A stretch of DNA of 64,000 bases, from the NCBI GenBank assembly GCA_934481355.1, contig CAKSPH010000008.1:27486-91485 (forward strand), read 5' to 3'. The notes below the pieces were generated by a model. The model was not told where the DNA came from, did not search any database, and saw only the letters and a list, made by a program, of their open reading frames with translations. This document shows positions 1 through 7,124 of this stretch, one piece after another. The stretch is from an uncultured Oscillospiraceae bacterium. GTDB lineage: Bacteria > Bacillota > Clostridia > Oscillospirales > Ruminococcaceae. Made by a program: the position numbers and the translations under genes. Every line of letters begins with the position of its first letter. Position 1 is the first letter of the stretch.

Positions 1-2
1 CG

Positions 3-317
3 GAGATAAGGGCTTTCCGCCCTGAGCTGGGAATTCCGTTCACATGGCGGATTATCGATGACAGCAGATTTCGCAAAGCGCTTTCCGGTGACGAAACATT
101 TGAGGACAGAACATACACCGAACAGCAGTATCTTGACATCGACTCTATTAAATCGTCCGGCAGAAATTATACTGCGACAGGCGGCGGGCATTACACGCTT
201 CCGGTGGAGAACGCCGAAAAGCTGGAGATACGGAATTACTGCATTTATGACGATAACGGCATACTGAAAATAGTGGATTTCAGGATAGTACGTATCCTTG
301 CGAAAGGAGAACAGTAA
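3..317 (+). CDS. Type III CRISPR-associated protein, C-terminal part (Csx19-like?)
   Basis: The reading frame is open from the window edge to a TAA at 315-317, so about 104 C-terminal residues are visible and the start lies outside. The visible part has a conserved-looking end: a TWR motif, a YLD segment, a TGGGHYTLP stretch, then IRNY and IVDFRIVRIL. I recall this layout from Csx19-type (TIGR03984) proteins of type III-D loci, but this is memory of a family and not an alignment. The stop overlaps the ATG of the next RAMP gene (TAATG), which indicates translational coupling within one cas operon. It could also be another small type III accessory subunit. Confidence 0.5.
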   Translation, partial: EIRAFRPELGIPFTWRIIDDSRFRKALSGDETFEDRTYTEQQYLDIDSIKSSGRNYTATGGGHYTLPVENAEKLEIRNYCIYDDNGILKIVDFRIVRILAKGEQ

Positions 318-2104
318 TGGACGACAGATTTGTTAATCCTTACACCTTTGTCCCGCTTCCGAAAGGCGGCGTTAAACGCAGCGACTGCACCGCAGTGAGA
401 GAGCCGGTTTTCAGCGGGGAGATAAAGTGCAGGCTCATCACAAAAACGCAGATAGCCGTGCCGGATATCCTGAAAAATCCCGTTCCGGACAACGTGGAAA
501 GAACCGAGCCGAAGAAATACGACTTCTTCACGCTTGACGGAAAAGCGGCTATCCCCGGCAGCGGAATACGCGGAGTTATCCGCAGCGTATACGAGGTGCT
601 GACGGATTCCTGTATGCATCTTAACGACAAGGATCATTTATACACCAGATTGTATAAAGAAAAGCCGGGAATAATAACTTACGACCGCAATCAGAATAAA
701 TATATACTTCACGAATCTGTTCGCTTGCGTGACAAGACTGGAAAAGTACACAGAACTGGTGAAAAGGTAAGTTATTTTCTTTACGATGCAGAAGAAAAAA
801 AGCCAAAAGACCTGATCAAAGGTTATTCTCTTGACGGTGAAAAGAATGGTGTATATATTCATGCGGGTCCCTTTGAAAACTCTCCTAGTCCGAGCGTTTT
901 TAAATATATTTCTTCCGGGAAAGAGATAGATGAAAAATATATTTACTGCCTGATAGAAAATGTCAGAATGTATGAGGGAAAAAACGCGAAAGATCATAAG
1001 AATACCATCAAGGAAGAATATGAATCTGCAATCAGAGAAATGAAGACGAACGAAGGCTGGCTTCCCGTGTGGTATTTCTATGATCGGTATACTCAAAAAT
1101 ACTATTTTGCGCCGTCGCAGCGTTCAAGAGCAGTGTTTGTAAATAGTCTTGGTTATGTTGTTGAAAAAGCGGGAATGATGGCTTGCAGCAAATCAAATCT
1201 ATGTTGTGCTGCTTGCGCACTGTTTGGGTTCATTGGGAATAAATCAGGTGACTCGGATACTCGTGTCAGCCATGTCAGATTTACAGACGCGATATGTGAG
1301 AACCCGGATTGCTTTGACGGATCATATATTCTTCCTATACTCGGCGAACCTAAACATTCCGCGTTTGAATTTTATCTCACAGGGCATAACGACAGATCAT
1401 TCTGTCCTGATAATCCTGATGTCACTATCGCTGGCAGAAAATTTTACTGGCACGCTCCGCAGAATGTCATCACCAGTGATGATGAGAAAGCAAAAGAACA
1501 GCCCGCGATGGCAAACAGAATGCAACTTGTCAGAAATGGTGAAGAGTTCACATTCAGTGTGTTCTTTGATAACATAACGGACGACCAGCTGAAGAAACTG
1601 GTGTTCGCGCTGAATCTCGGCGAAAATTACGCGGGCTCTGCACGCTGCCACAAGATAGGTCACGGAAAGCCGATCGGTCTTGGTTCGGTCAAGATAACTG
1701 TGAGCAGCATAACAAAACGCAGCTATGAAAACGGTATATATTCCGTGAACGATGTTACCGAAGAGATCATAGGTGCTGCGAATACTGGAATGTTCCCGCC
1801 GACTCCGGAATTTATCGCATTTCTTACAAAGGCAGTCAACCTTAATTACGTTGCAAAAAAGAATGTGCATTATCCACGGACGAGCCAAAGTGCGGATATA
1901 TTTGCATGGTTTCAGAAAAACAGGGACTTAAAACGCAGTAGTAATTACATTACTATCTACAATCATTTGCCAAGAATAACTGATGCTGACCAGACTCTGC
2001 CAGTCGATCCTGTTCCGATTCAGAAATACAGCTCAGGCAGGAATCATGGCGGCGGTTTCAATAAAAGTCATAGCGGCTTTCAACACAAAGATTACAGACG
2101 ATAA
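317..2104 (+). CDS. TIGR03986-family type III CRISPR RAMP protein
   Basis: A 595-residue RAMP-superfamily protein, probably a backbone subunit of a type III effector complex that binds crRNA. The N-terminus carries FVNPYTFVPLP at residues 5-15, and residues 79-93 read IPGSGIRGVIRSVYE, the signature of the TIGR03986 family and of RAMP RNA-binding helices. A glycine-rich loop (HKIGHGKPIGLG) lies near residue 455, as expected for RAMP folds. The start is fixed by the TAATG overlap with the preceding gene and by GAAAGGAG just upstream. The middle of the gene (about 620-1580) is clearly richer in A and T than the ends, which may mark recombination within the gene. Cas6 follows after 18 bases. Cas10 must lie upstream of the window. 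Confidence 0.85.
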   Translation: MDDRFVNPYTFVPLPKGGVKRSDCTAVREPVFSGEIKCRLITKTQIAVPDILKNPVPDNVERTEPKKYDFFTLDGKAAIPGSGIRGVIRSVYEVLTDSCMHLNDKDHLYTRLYKEKPGIITYDRNQNKYILHESVRLRDKTGKVHRTGEKVSYFLYDAEEKKPKDLIKGYSLDGEKNGVYIHAGPFENSPSPSVFKYISSGKEIDEKYIYCLIENVRMYEGKNAKDHKNTIKEEYESAIREMKTNEGWLPVWYFYDRYTQKYYFAPSQRSRAVFVNSLGYVVEKAGMMACSKSNLCCAACALFGFIGNKSGDSDTRVSHVRFTDAICENPDCFDGSYILPILGEPKHSAFEFYLTGHNDRSFCPDNPDVTIAGRKFYWHAPQNVITSDDEKAKEQPAMANRMQLVRNGEEFTFSVFFDNITDDQLKKLVFALNLGENYAGSARCHKIGHGKPIGLGSVKITVSSITKRSYENGIYSVNDVTEEIIGAANTGMFPPTPEFIAFLTKAVNLNYVAKKNVHYPRTSQSADIFAWFQKNRDLKRSSNYITIYNHLPRITDADQTLPVDPVPIQKYSSGRNHGGGFNKSHSGFQHKDYRR

Positions 2105-2122
2105 GCAGACGGGGGTGTCCTT

Positions 2123-2836
2123 TTGATATATCAGTCGGATTTTATAACGGACGATATAGACGCGTCAGAGCTGTATTCCGGGCTTGGGGTGAAGCTCCAC
2201 GGCGCCGCCATGAAGCTGATAAAAAGCAGCTACGCTGAATTCCTCCATCAGAAGGAACACCACCCATTCTCTATTTACACAGTACCGGACGGAGGCAGTT
2301 TTATCATCAGGGTATCCGCGCTGAACGACGAGGCTGCGTGTATTATCGAAGGCTTCCGGAAAGCGAAGCAGCTCAGAATCTACGGCATTGAACAGCCGGT
2401 GCGTATCGCAGGGGAAAATCCTGCTCCGGCGATATGCGCCGACAGCGCCGGGGAGCTTATCCGGAGGAATTCCTGCCGGATGGTGTTTGCTACTCCGGCT
2501 ATGTTCAAGTCGCAGGGTCGGGTGTGCTGTTTCCCGGAGATAGAGCGGTATTTCTATTCCGTGATATGCAAATTCAACAAGTTTGAGGGCGTGGAGCTTT
2601 CCTATGACGAATTCTGCGAAGCATTCGCCGCCGGGGAGACCGGGGATTATCAGCTTCGCCGTGAAGATTACAACGTCAGCGGGAATATATTCCACGGCAT
2701 GGCCGGATATGTTGACTACCGCTTTCCGAAAGACCAGGAGCAGTCGCGGCTTCTGAAAACCGTGTTTGCCTACGCGACCTACTGCGGAGTCGGCGGCAAG
2801 ACCGGCATGGGTATGGGCGGGTTCATTATTGCCTAG
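2123..2836 (+). CDS. cas6: Cas6 CRISPR repeat endoribonuclease
   Basis: A 237-residue Cas6, the metal-independent RNase that cuts precursor crRNA within the repeat and leaves the 8-nucleotide 5' handle (here ATTGAAAC). The C-terminal glycine-rich loop GVGGKTGMGMGG at about residues 222-233 is the hallmark of the family. H26 in the N-terminal LHG segment is in the usual place for the catalytic histidine. The start is TTG at 2123 behind a GGGGGTG stretch; the first in-frame ATG would remove the LHG segment, so TTG is preferred. It is the last cas gene before the arrays, and its presence fits type III arrays whose repeats have short stems. Two repeat types (at 2968 and 4596) would have to be served by it or by another Cas6 elsewhere. 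Confidence 0.9.
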   Translation: MIYQSDFITDDIDASELYSGLGVKLHGAAMKLIKSSYAEFLHQKEHHPFSIYTVPDGGSFIIRVSALNDEAACIIEGFRKAKQLRIYGIEQPVRIAGENPAPAICADSAGELIRRNSCRMVFATPAMFKSQGRVCCFPEIERYFYSVICKFNKFEGVELSYDEFCEAFAAGETGDYQLRREDYNVSGNIFHGMAGYVDYRFPKDQEQSRLLKTVFAYATYCGVGGKTGMGMGGFIIA

Positions 2837-2842
2837 AAGTAC

Positions 2843-2871
2843 TTGACAAATCATCAGCAATGTGCTAAAAT
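2843..2871 (+). promoter_or_regulatory. Promoter of CRISPR array 1
   Basis: TTGACA at 2843-2848 and TAAAAT at 2866-2871 are separated by exactly 17 bases, a near-consensus sigma-A promoter. It starts 7 bases after the cas6 stop and drives the leader and array 1. TGTGC directly before the -10 box is shared with the array 2 promoter. Confidence 0.85.
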
Positions 2872-2892
2872 ATAGTCAAAAGGGTGGCTAAA

Positions 2893-2973
2893 ATGAAACA
2901 AGATAAATGTTTTTTTAAAATTCAAATCCGAGTTTGCCGCATAACCATGCAGGCTCGTGGGTTTGCAGTCTGA
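2893..2973 (+). CDS. 26-residue CRISPR leader ORF, array 1
   Basis: ATG at 2893 follows the ribosome-site-like AAAAGGGTGG at a normal distance. The frame runs 26 codons through the leader and stops at a TGA that is bases 4-6 of the first CRISPR repeat. The peptide begins MKQDKCFFKIQI and ends ARGFAV. Array 2 has a homologous ORF of identical length, with the same ribosome site and the same stop inside its first repeat. Leader sequences are usually thought to be non-coding, so the conservation may reflect DNA or RNA leader function instead. Translation is inference; the paired open frames are seen directly. Confidence 0.45.
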   Translation: MKQDKCFFKIQIRVCRITMQARGFAV

Positions 2974-3900
2974 ACCACCCCTACACCGCTAGGTGATTGA
3001 AACTCATGCAAGTACCTGTATGTAAGGCTGCGTGGACTCACCCAGTCTGAACCACCCCTACACCGCTAGGTGATTGAAACACCTTAGTAAGATTCTCTAT
3101 GCGAGTAATTTCGCTCGCGTCTGAACCACCCCTACACCGCTAGGTGATTGAAACCTCGATAGCGGCTCTTGCCTGTTCGTCCGCGCCCGAGCCGGTCTGA
3201 ACTACCCCTACACCGCTAGGTGATTGAAACTTGTAACTGCTGCTGTAGTGTTCAGCTCTGATGCGATAGTCTGAACTACCCCTACACCGCTAGGTGATTG
3301 AAACTTTCTAGTAACGTTCATGTAATACCTCTTTCCGCCGTGTTGTCTGAACTACCCCTACACCGCTAGGTGATTGAAACAGCATTAACCGGAATAGGAC
3401 CTGCGGAAATATTATTGAGTGTCTGAACTACCCCTACACCGCTAGGTGATTGAAACCGGACGGAAACGAATCCGCAGTGACTCTTACCGGGGTGGAGTCT
3501 GAACTACCCCTACACCGCTAGGTGATTGAAACGCTCCGCTCTTCTTGCCTCAAAAGTAGTTGCGTTTGCCAGTCTGAACTACCCCTACACCGCTAGGTGA
3601 TTGAAACGTTAAGAAAGGTGACTTTGTTGCTGCGGGAAAAAAGAGTCTGAACCACCCCTACACCGCTAGGTGATTGAAACTCAAGATAACTTTCCGCCTC
3701 TGCGTCGCTTATCTCCGGCAGTCTGAACCACCCCTACACCGCTAGGTGATTGAAACACCGAATTAGGGATAACAACTCGTTGATTGAATGTCTGAACTAC
3801 CCCTACACCGCTAGGTGATTGAAACAGCATTAACCGGAATAGGACCTGCGGAAATATTATTGAGTGTCTGAACTACCCCTACACCGCTAGGTGATTGAAC
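2968..3900 (+). CRISPR. CRISPR array 1: 13 repeats, 12 spacers
   Basis: Thirteen 36-base repeats beginning GTCTGAAC(C/T)ACCCC and ending GGTGATTGAAAC. The ATTGAAAC end is the standard type III crRNA handle. Spacers are 33-41 bases, mostly 38-40. Repeat starts are 2968, 3045, 3119, 3195, 3269, 3345, 3421, 3497, 3572, 3645, 3721, 3790 and 3866. Repeats 1-3, 10 and 11 read GAACCACC; repeats 4-9, 12 and 13 read GAACTACC. The last repeat is degenerate (35 bases, ending GATTGAAC). Spacer 6 (3381-3420) and spacer 12 (3826-3865) are identical. CCTA and TAGG within the repeat can form a 4-base stem. The leader is at 2872-2967 and transcription is rightward. Confidence 0.98.
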
Positions 3901-3903
3901 AGG

Positions 3904-3938
3904 AAATCCCGATATCTGAAAAGATACCGGGATTTTTT
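3904..3938 (+). terminator. Terminator after CRISPR array 1
   Basis: AATCCCG pairs with CGGGATT around a short loop with further TATC/GATA pairing, followed by six T residues. It begins 3 bases after the last repeat. The same hairpin, with changes confined mostly to the loop, follows array 2. Confidence 0.85.
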
Positions 3939-3996
3939 CTATAAAACTTAAAAATTCAGCACAGCCGGGTATATATAGTGAAAGGTGGTGATAGAA

Positions 3997-4083
3997 ATGT
4001 CCGTTCCTGCATGTATTATTGCTGCTGGTATTTCTGGTGCGTGTGCGATCACTGCCGCCATCATCAACAACGCCGGCAAGTGA
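3997..4083 (+). CDS. Small hydrophobic peptide (28 residues)
   Basis: ATG at 3997 is preceded by AAAGGTGG at good spacing and gives a 28-residue peptide beginning MSVPACIIAAGISGACA and ending NNAGK. Residues 4-24 are almost entirely small and hydrophobic (Ala, Ile, Gly, with two Cys), enough for one membrane segment. It lies between two CRISPR arrays and 43 bases before a GIY-YIG-like gene, so the two are probably co-transcribed. I do not recognise it. A small membrane toxin or a leaderless bacteriocin-like peptide would fit the composition; neither is shown. The upstream stretch TATATATAGTGAAAGG is repeated after array 2. Confidence 0.55.
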   Translation: MSVPACIIAAGISGACAITAAIINNAGK

Positions 4084-4126
4084 TTCAATGTTCCATCATC
4101 GTTCCTCAATGTGAAAGGAGTTCAAT

Positions 4127-4462
4127 ATGTCTCTTTACAAGCCCGGCAGACCTACCGAGGTCAAGCCCCTTGACCCCTCCAATACCCGCAAGGTTCCCTC
4201 GGCAAAGGGCGAATACCGCATTATCAATTCCAACACCCGTGAGATCGTTTATGTCGGCGTCAGCAAGGATCTCAACCGCCGTATGCACGATCACATCAGA
4301 TCCGGCAAGCTGAGCGGCGACAATTCCATTTTTGCCTACAAGCAGGCGGACGGCAGGGCTTCTCAGGCGCGCATCAACGACCACGAGCGCTCCAAAATCG
4401 AGCAGCACAAGCCGGAGCTGAATCAGCGCGCAGGCGGCGCCGGCAGACCCTACAAGCGCTGA
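4127..4462 (+). CDS. GIY-YIG nuclease-like protein
   Basis: A 111-residue protein with a plausible minimal GIY-YIG fold. GEYRII at 28-33 stands for the GIY strand and YVG at 42-44 for the YIG strand. They are followed by KDLNRRMHDH (47-56), which carries the conserved arginine and histidine region. A late IEQHKPELN segment supplies the Glu and Asn typical of the end of the domain. The tail is Gly-rich (RAGGAGRP). The start ATG follows GAAAGGAG. GIY-YIG proteins cut DNA using a metal ion. Its place between two CRISPR arrays, behind a 28-residue peptide, is unusual. Not every catalytic residue can be confirmed by eye, so it may be a non-cutting family member. Confidence 0.65.
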   Translation: MSLYKPGRPTEVKPLDPSNTRKVPSAKGEYRIINSNTREIVYVGVSKDLNRRMHDHIRSGKLSGDNSIFAYKQADGRASQARINDHERSKIEQHKPELNQRAGGAGRPYKR

Positions 4463-4470
4463 ATAAGGTA

Positions 4471-4499
4471 TTGACTTTCGGTCGATTTTGTGCTAAAAT
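4471..4499 (+). promoter_or_regulatory. Promoter of CRISPR array 2
   Basis: TTGACT at 4471-4476 and TAAAAT at 4494-4499 with a 17-base spacer. TTTTGTGC precedes the -10 box; the promoter of the CARF operon at 4906-4934 carries TTTTGTGG in the same place. Confidence 0.85.
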
Positions 4500-4520
4500 A
4501 AATATATAAGGGTGGTATAT

Positions 4521-4601
4521 ATGAACTGTTGTAAATGTTTTTTAAAAATTCAAATCCCGGTTTGCCGCATAGCCATGCGGGCTCGTGGGTTTGCAGTCTG
4601 A
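4521..4601 (+). CDS. 26-residue CRISPR leader ORF, array 2
   Basis: ATG at 4521 behind AAGGGTGG opens a 26-codon frame that ends at TGA inside the first repeat of array 2. The peptide starts MNCCKCFLKIQI and ends ARGFAV, matching the array 1 leader peptide at most positions and at exactly the same length. Several differences between the two leaders are conservative or silent in this frame (for example TTT-TTT against TTT-TTA). Expression is not shown. Confidence 0.45.
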   Translation: MNCCKCFLKIQIPVCRIAMRARGFAV

Positions 4602-4777
4602 ACCACCCCCTCACCGCGAGGTGATTGAAACTCACTTTCCGCCAAGCCCCCTCAGAATTCTGTCTATTTCAGTCTGAACCACCCCCTCACCGCGAGGTGA
4701 TTGAAACTTATATAAAAGTAAACTTGGTAAAAATGACATTAAGTCTGAACCACCCCCTCACCGCGAGGCGCTTGAAC
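4596..4777 (+). CRISPR. CRISPR array 2: 3 repeats, 2 spacers
   Basis: Three repeats start at 4596, 4672 and 4743. The first two are 36 bases and identical; the third is degenerate (35 bases, ending GAGGCGCTTGAAC). Spacers are 40 and 35 bases. The repeat differs from array 1 in the stem region: CCCTCACCGCGAGG here against CCTACACCGCTAGG there. Both can form a four-pair stem, because T-A pairs are replaced by C-G pairs. The ATTGAAAC handle is unchanged. The leader is homologous to that of array 1. Confidence 0.95.
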
Positions 4778-4780
4778 AGA

Positions 4781-4815
4781 AAATCCCGATATCCGAAAGG
4801 ATACCGGGATTTTTT
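4781..4815 (+). terminator. Terminator after CRISPR array 2
   Basis: AATCCCG/CGGGATT hairpin followed by six T residues, a near copy of the hairpin that ends array 1. Confidence 0.85.
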
Positions 4816-4905
4816 CTATAAAAAACTTAAAAATCGCAGGGGAACTGGTATATATAGTGAAAGGCAAAGATGTCATCCGGAAGTTCAACGGCTCTAAAAA
4901 ACGTG

Positions 4906-4934
4906 TTGACACTTGTCTGATTTTGTGGTAAAAT
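4906..4934 (+). promoter_or_regulatory. Promoter of the CARF effector operon
   Basis: TTGACA at 4906-4911 and TAAAAT at 4929-4934, spacer 17 bases. TTTTGTGG before the -10 box resembles both array promoters. It serves the Csx1-like gene, whose ATG follows at 4990 after AGAAAGGA. Confidence 0.85.
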
Positions 4935-4989
4935 CAATTCAGAGTGGCATGACGTCAGCAGTACTTCATGCGGCAGAAAGGAATACCAG

Positions 4990-6480
4990 ATGAAGAACAT
5001 TCTCATTTCCTGCATAAGCAAATTCGACAGAAATAAACTTGATCAGGGCGCATATACCTACCAGAACCACGATCTTACAGTCACCGCATTCCAGACCAAC
5101 GAAGCCTGCCTGAAATACCTGCTGAGCAGGTTGGGCGCAGACAATAAGCTTGACGTACATATCCGCGTGCAGAGCAACGACGTAGCCGCTCCCGGGGATT
5201 TTACAATGGAGTACCTCAACGGCGAGATAGGCCGTTTCTGCGGGGAAAACGGATTTACAGTCCCGCAGTACTTTGATGTGTTCCTCGGCGAGGACGAGCA
5301 GTACCACAGGTTCGACAGGGTGCTAAGCGAGATATCTAAGGAGGTCCAGCGAATTGCCGCAGACGACCCTGATATCACGATTCATCTCGATATGGCGGGC
5401 GGAAAGCGTGATAACTTCATCTTCATTCAGCTTCTGACGAAGCTGCTGTCCTATTACGGCTACTCGATACACGCTTATTACGCTGACGCAGATTTCAGAA
5501 CAAAAAGCGGCACTATCGTGAATACGGACCGCTCATTTCAGCATATGGAAGTGCTGGACGCAGTGAACGATTTCGTACAGCACGGCTCCGCTACTGCGCT
5601 GAGAGCGGCGTTCAGCAAAGTAGAAAGTCCGTCGGTCAAAGCGCTGCTGAAAACCATGGAGGAATTCAGCGATTCTATCCAGCTTTGTGCAACGGATCTT
5701 TCAAATAAGCTGAAACAGCTCGATCAGCAGCTTGAACAGGTCGAGAAATATGTCGAGGACGACAGCAACGGTCTGTTCATGATAAAGGCGATGATACCGC
5801 TGATACGCAGCAAGTTCCATATCTCGCATGATTCCGGCAGCCGCGGTATTATAGGTATCGTCCGCTGGTGCCTTGAAAACGGACTGGTTCAGCAGGCGCT
5901 CACCATCTACAATGAGAATATCGCAGATATCATCTATTATGAGAAGCTGATCTCAATAGATATGAAGGTGCATGGCACTGAGATAAACCGCATGATGAAG
6001 GACCGCCACCCGTCAGAGGAAAATAATACGCGTCTGCTTTATATCCTCGGAAAAACGTTTGACAATATGTTCGATTCGCCGGACGAGGCCGACAAGGAAC
6101 TATGCTCAACGCTCGGCAGATACAGGAAGAAATCCAAGGAGCGCACCGACAGGTACGGTAACCGGAAATACAACAACTATGAGTGGACGATCGCCGCTAT
6201 CTTTTTCGATGAGAAGTACCTTCCTGACGGAGTAAGGCTGAATGTCCCGTCAGAGTTAATGCAGCGCATATTCAGCGACAGCAGGTTTGCGGTTTGCGCA
6301 AGGAACCGTGTGAATCACGCTTCAAACATGGACACCTATGAGAATCTTATCATTTCGCTGTTCAATGAGAAGCGATATCCGTTTTCGTCTTACCCGAATA
6401 CGTTTACCCCTAAGAATGTGACCAAGGATATGAAGCGTGCGCTTGATAATCTCGAAAAAGCGCTTAATGGAAAGGAATGA
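4990..6480 (+). CDS. CARF-HEPN ribonuclease, Csx1/Csm6 type
   Basis: A 496-residue ancillary RNase of type III CRISPR. The N-terminal CARF domain binds the cyclic oligoadenylate made by Cas10 when it meets target RNA. Here residues 133-143 read LDMAGGKRDNF, the usual ligand-binding loop form (D-x-x-G-G-x-R). The C-terminal HEPN domain carries RNRVNH at 438-443, a clean R-x4-H catalytic motif, so it should be an active RNase. It is first in a three-gene operon; its TGA overlaps the region of the next gene. The length fits Csx1/Csm6 proteins. The exact subfamily (Csx1, Csm6 or the TM1812 group) cannot be settled by eye. Confidence 0.85.
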   Translation: MKNILISCISKFDRNKLDQGAYTYQNHDLTVTAFQTNEACLKYLLSRLGADNKLDVHIRVQSNDVAAPGDFTMEYLNGEIGRFCGENGFTVPQYFDVFLGEDEQYHRFDRVLSEISKEVQRIAADDPDITIHLDMAGGKRDNFIFIQLLTKLLSYYGYSIHAYYADADFRTKSGTIVNTDRSFQHMEVLDAVNDFVQHGSATALRAAFSKVESPSVKALLKTMEEFSDSIQLCATDLSNKLKQLDQQLEQVEKYVEDDSNGLFMIKAMIPLIRSKFHISHDSGSRGIIGIVRWCLENGLVQQALTIYNENIADIIYYEKLISIDMKVHGTEINRMMKDRHPSEENNTRLLYILGKTFDNMFDSPDEADKELCSTLGRYRKKSKERTDRYGNRKYNNYEWTIAAIFFDEKYLPDGVRLNVPSELMQRIFSDSRFAVCARNRVNHASNMDTYENLIISLFNEKRYPFSSYPNTFTPKNVTKDMKRALDNLEKALNGKE

Positions 6481-6485
6481 TATTT

Positions 6486-7124
6486 ATGAAGCATTTTATT
6501 ACTACGATAAGCCTTGCAAAGGATCTGAAAACTACGATATATAAAAACGCTGAAAGCGTTGAATTCCTTGAAACTGACCGGGAATATTCCAATCCAATAC
6601 TTGTTCCGATACAGAATCTATCGGAGAGCGGTGAGAAAATCAAAGTGACCGTGATCCTCACCAGCAAGACCAGTCCGTTTGTAAAGCAGAATTACGAGCA
6701 TTTCGTGGGTGAACTCAACAGACTGCGCGATGAGATAGGCTTTGATTACGGTGAGATAAACGTCATAGAAGCAAGCTATGACGAGTCCTCCTCCAAGCAC
6801 TTGAAGCTTTTTGAGAGCATAATAAACAGTATCGGAAGCGATGAGCTTATCATCGCCGACATCACTTACGGCAACAAGCCAACTTCGATGGCGCTCCAGC
6901 TTGCACTGACATACTCGTACCTTTACGGCGACAACACCGCTGTAAAGGCGCTGGTTTACGGTGAGTACAACCACGATACCAACTGTTCAAATATTTTCGA
7001 TGTTTCCGCGCTGTTTTACATCAACAATATTATGGGCAGGATCTCTTACGCAAAGCCCAGGGATCCCCTTGCATTCATCAGACCGCTTCTGAACCACGGA
7101 GAGGACGGCGATAAGAATGAGTAA
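6486..7124 (+). CDS. CARF-domain protein without a visible effector domain
   Basis: A 212-residue protein. ADITYGNKPTS at 124-134 matches the CARF loop pattern D-x-T-x-G-x-K, and the strand-helix arrangement around it (VTVILTS near 54-60, ALVYGEY later) suits a Rossmann-like CARF fold. The whole protein is used by this one domain; no HEPN, nuclease, protease or HTH motif is visible. The start at 6486 is preferred to 6477 because AAGGA lies 9 bases upstream. It may be a stand-alone sensor, a ring nuclease that removes the messenger, or an adaptor that passes the signal to its neighbour. Its end overlaps the next start by 8 bases, so the two proteins are probably made together. Confidence 0.75.
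   Translation: MKHFITTISLAKDLKTTIYKNAESVEFLETDREYSNPILVPIQNLSESGEKIKVTVILTSKTSPFVKQNYEHFVGELNRLRDEIGFDYGEINVIEASYDESSSKHLKLFESIINSIGSDELIIADITYGNKPTSMALQLALTYSYLYGDNTAVKALVYGEYNHDTNCSNIFDVSALFYINNIMGRISYAKPRDPLAFIRPLLNHGEDGDKNE

Noticed and set aside
3978..4313. 111-codon frame overlapping the small peptide and the GIY-YIG-like gene
   Set aside because: It is out of frame with both better-supported genes, Cys/Arg/Ser-rich in a shadow-like way and has no motif.
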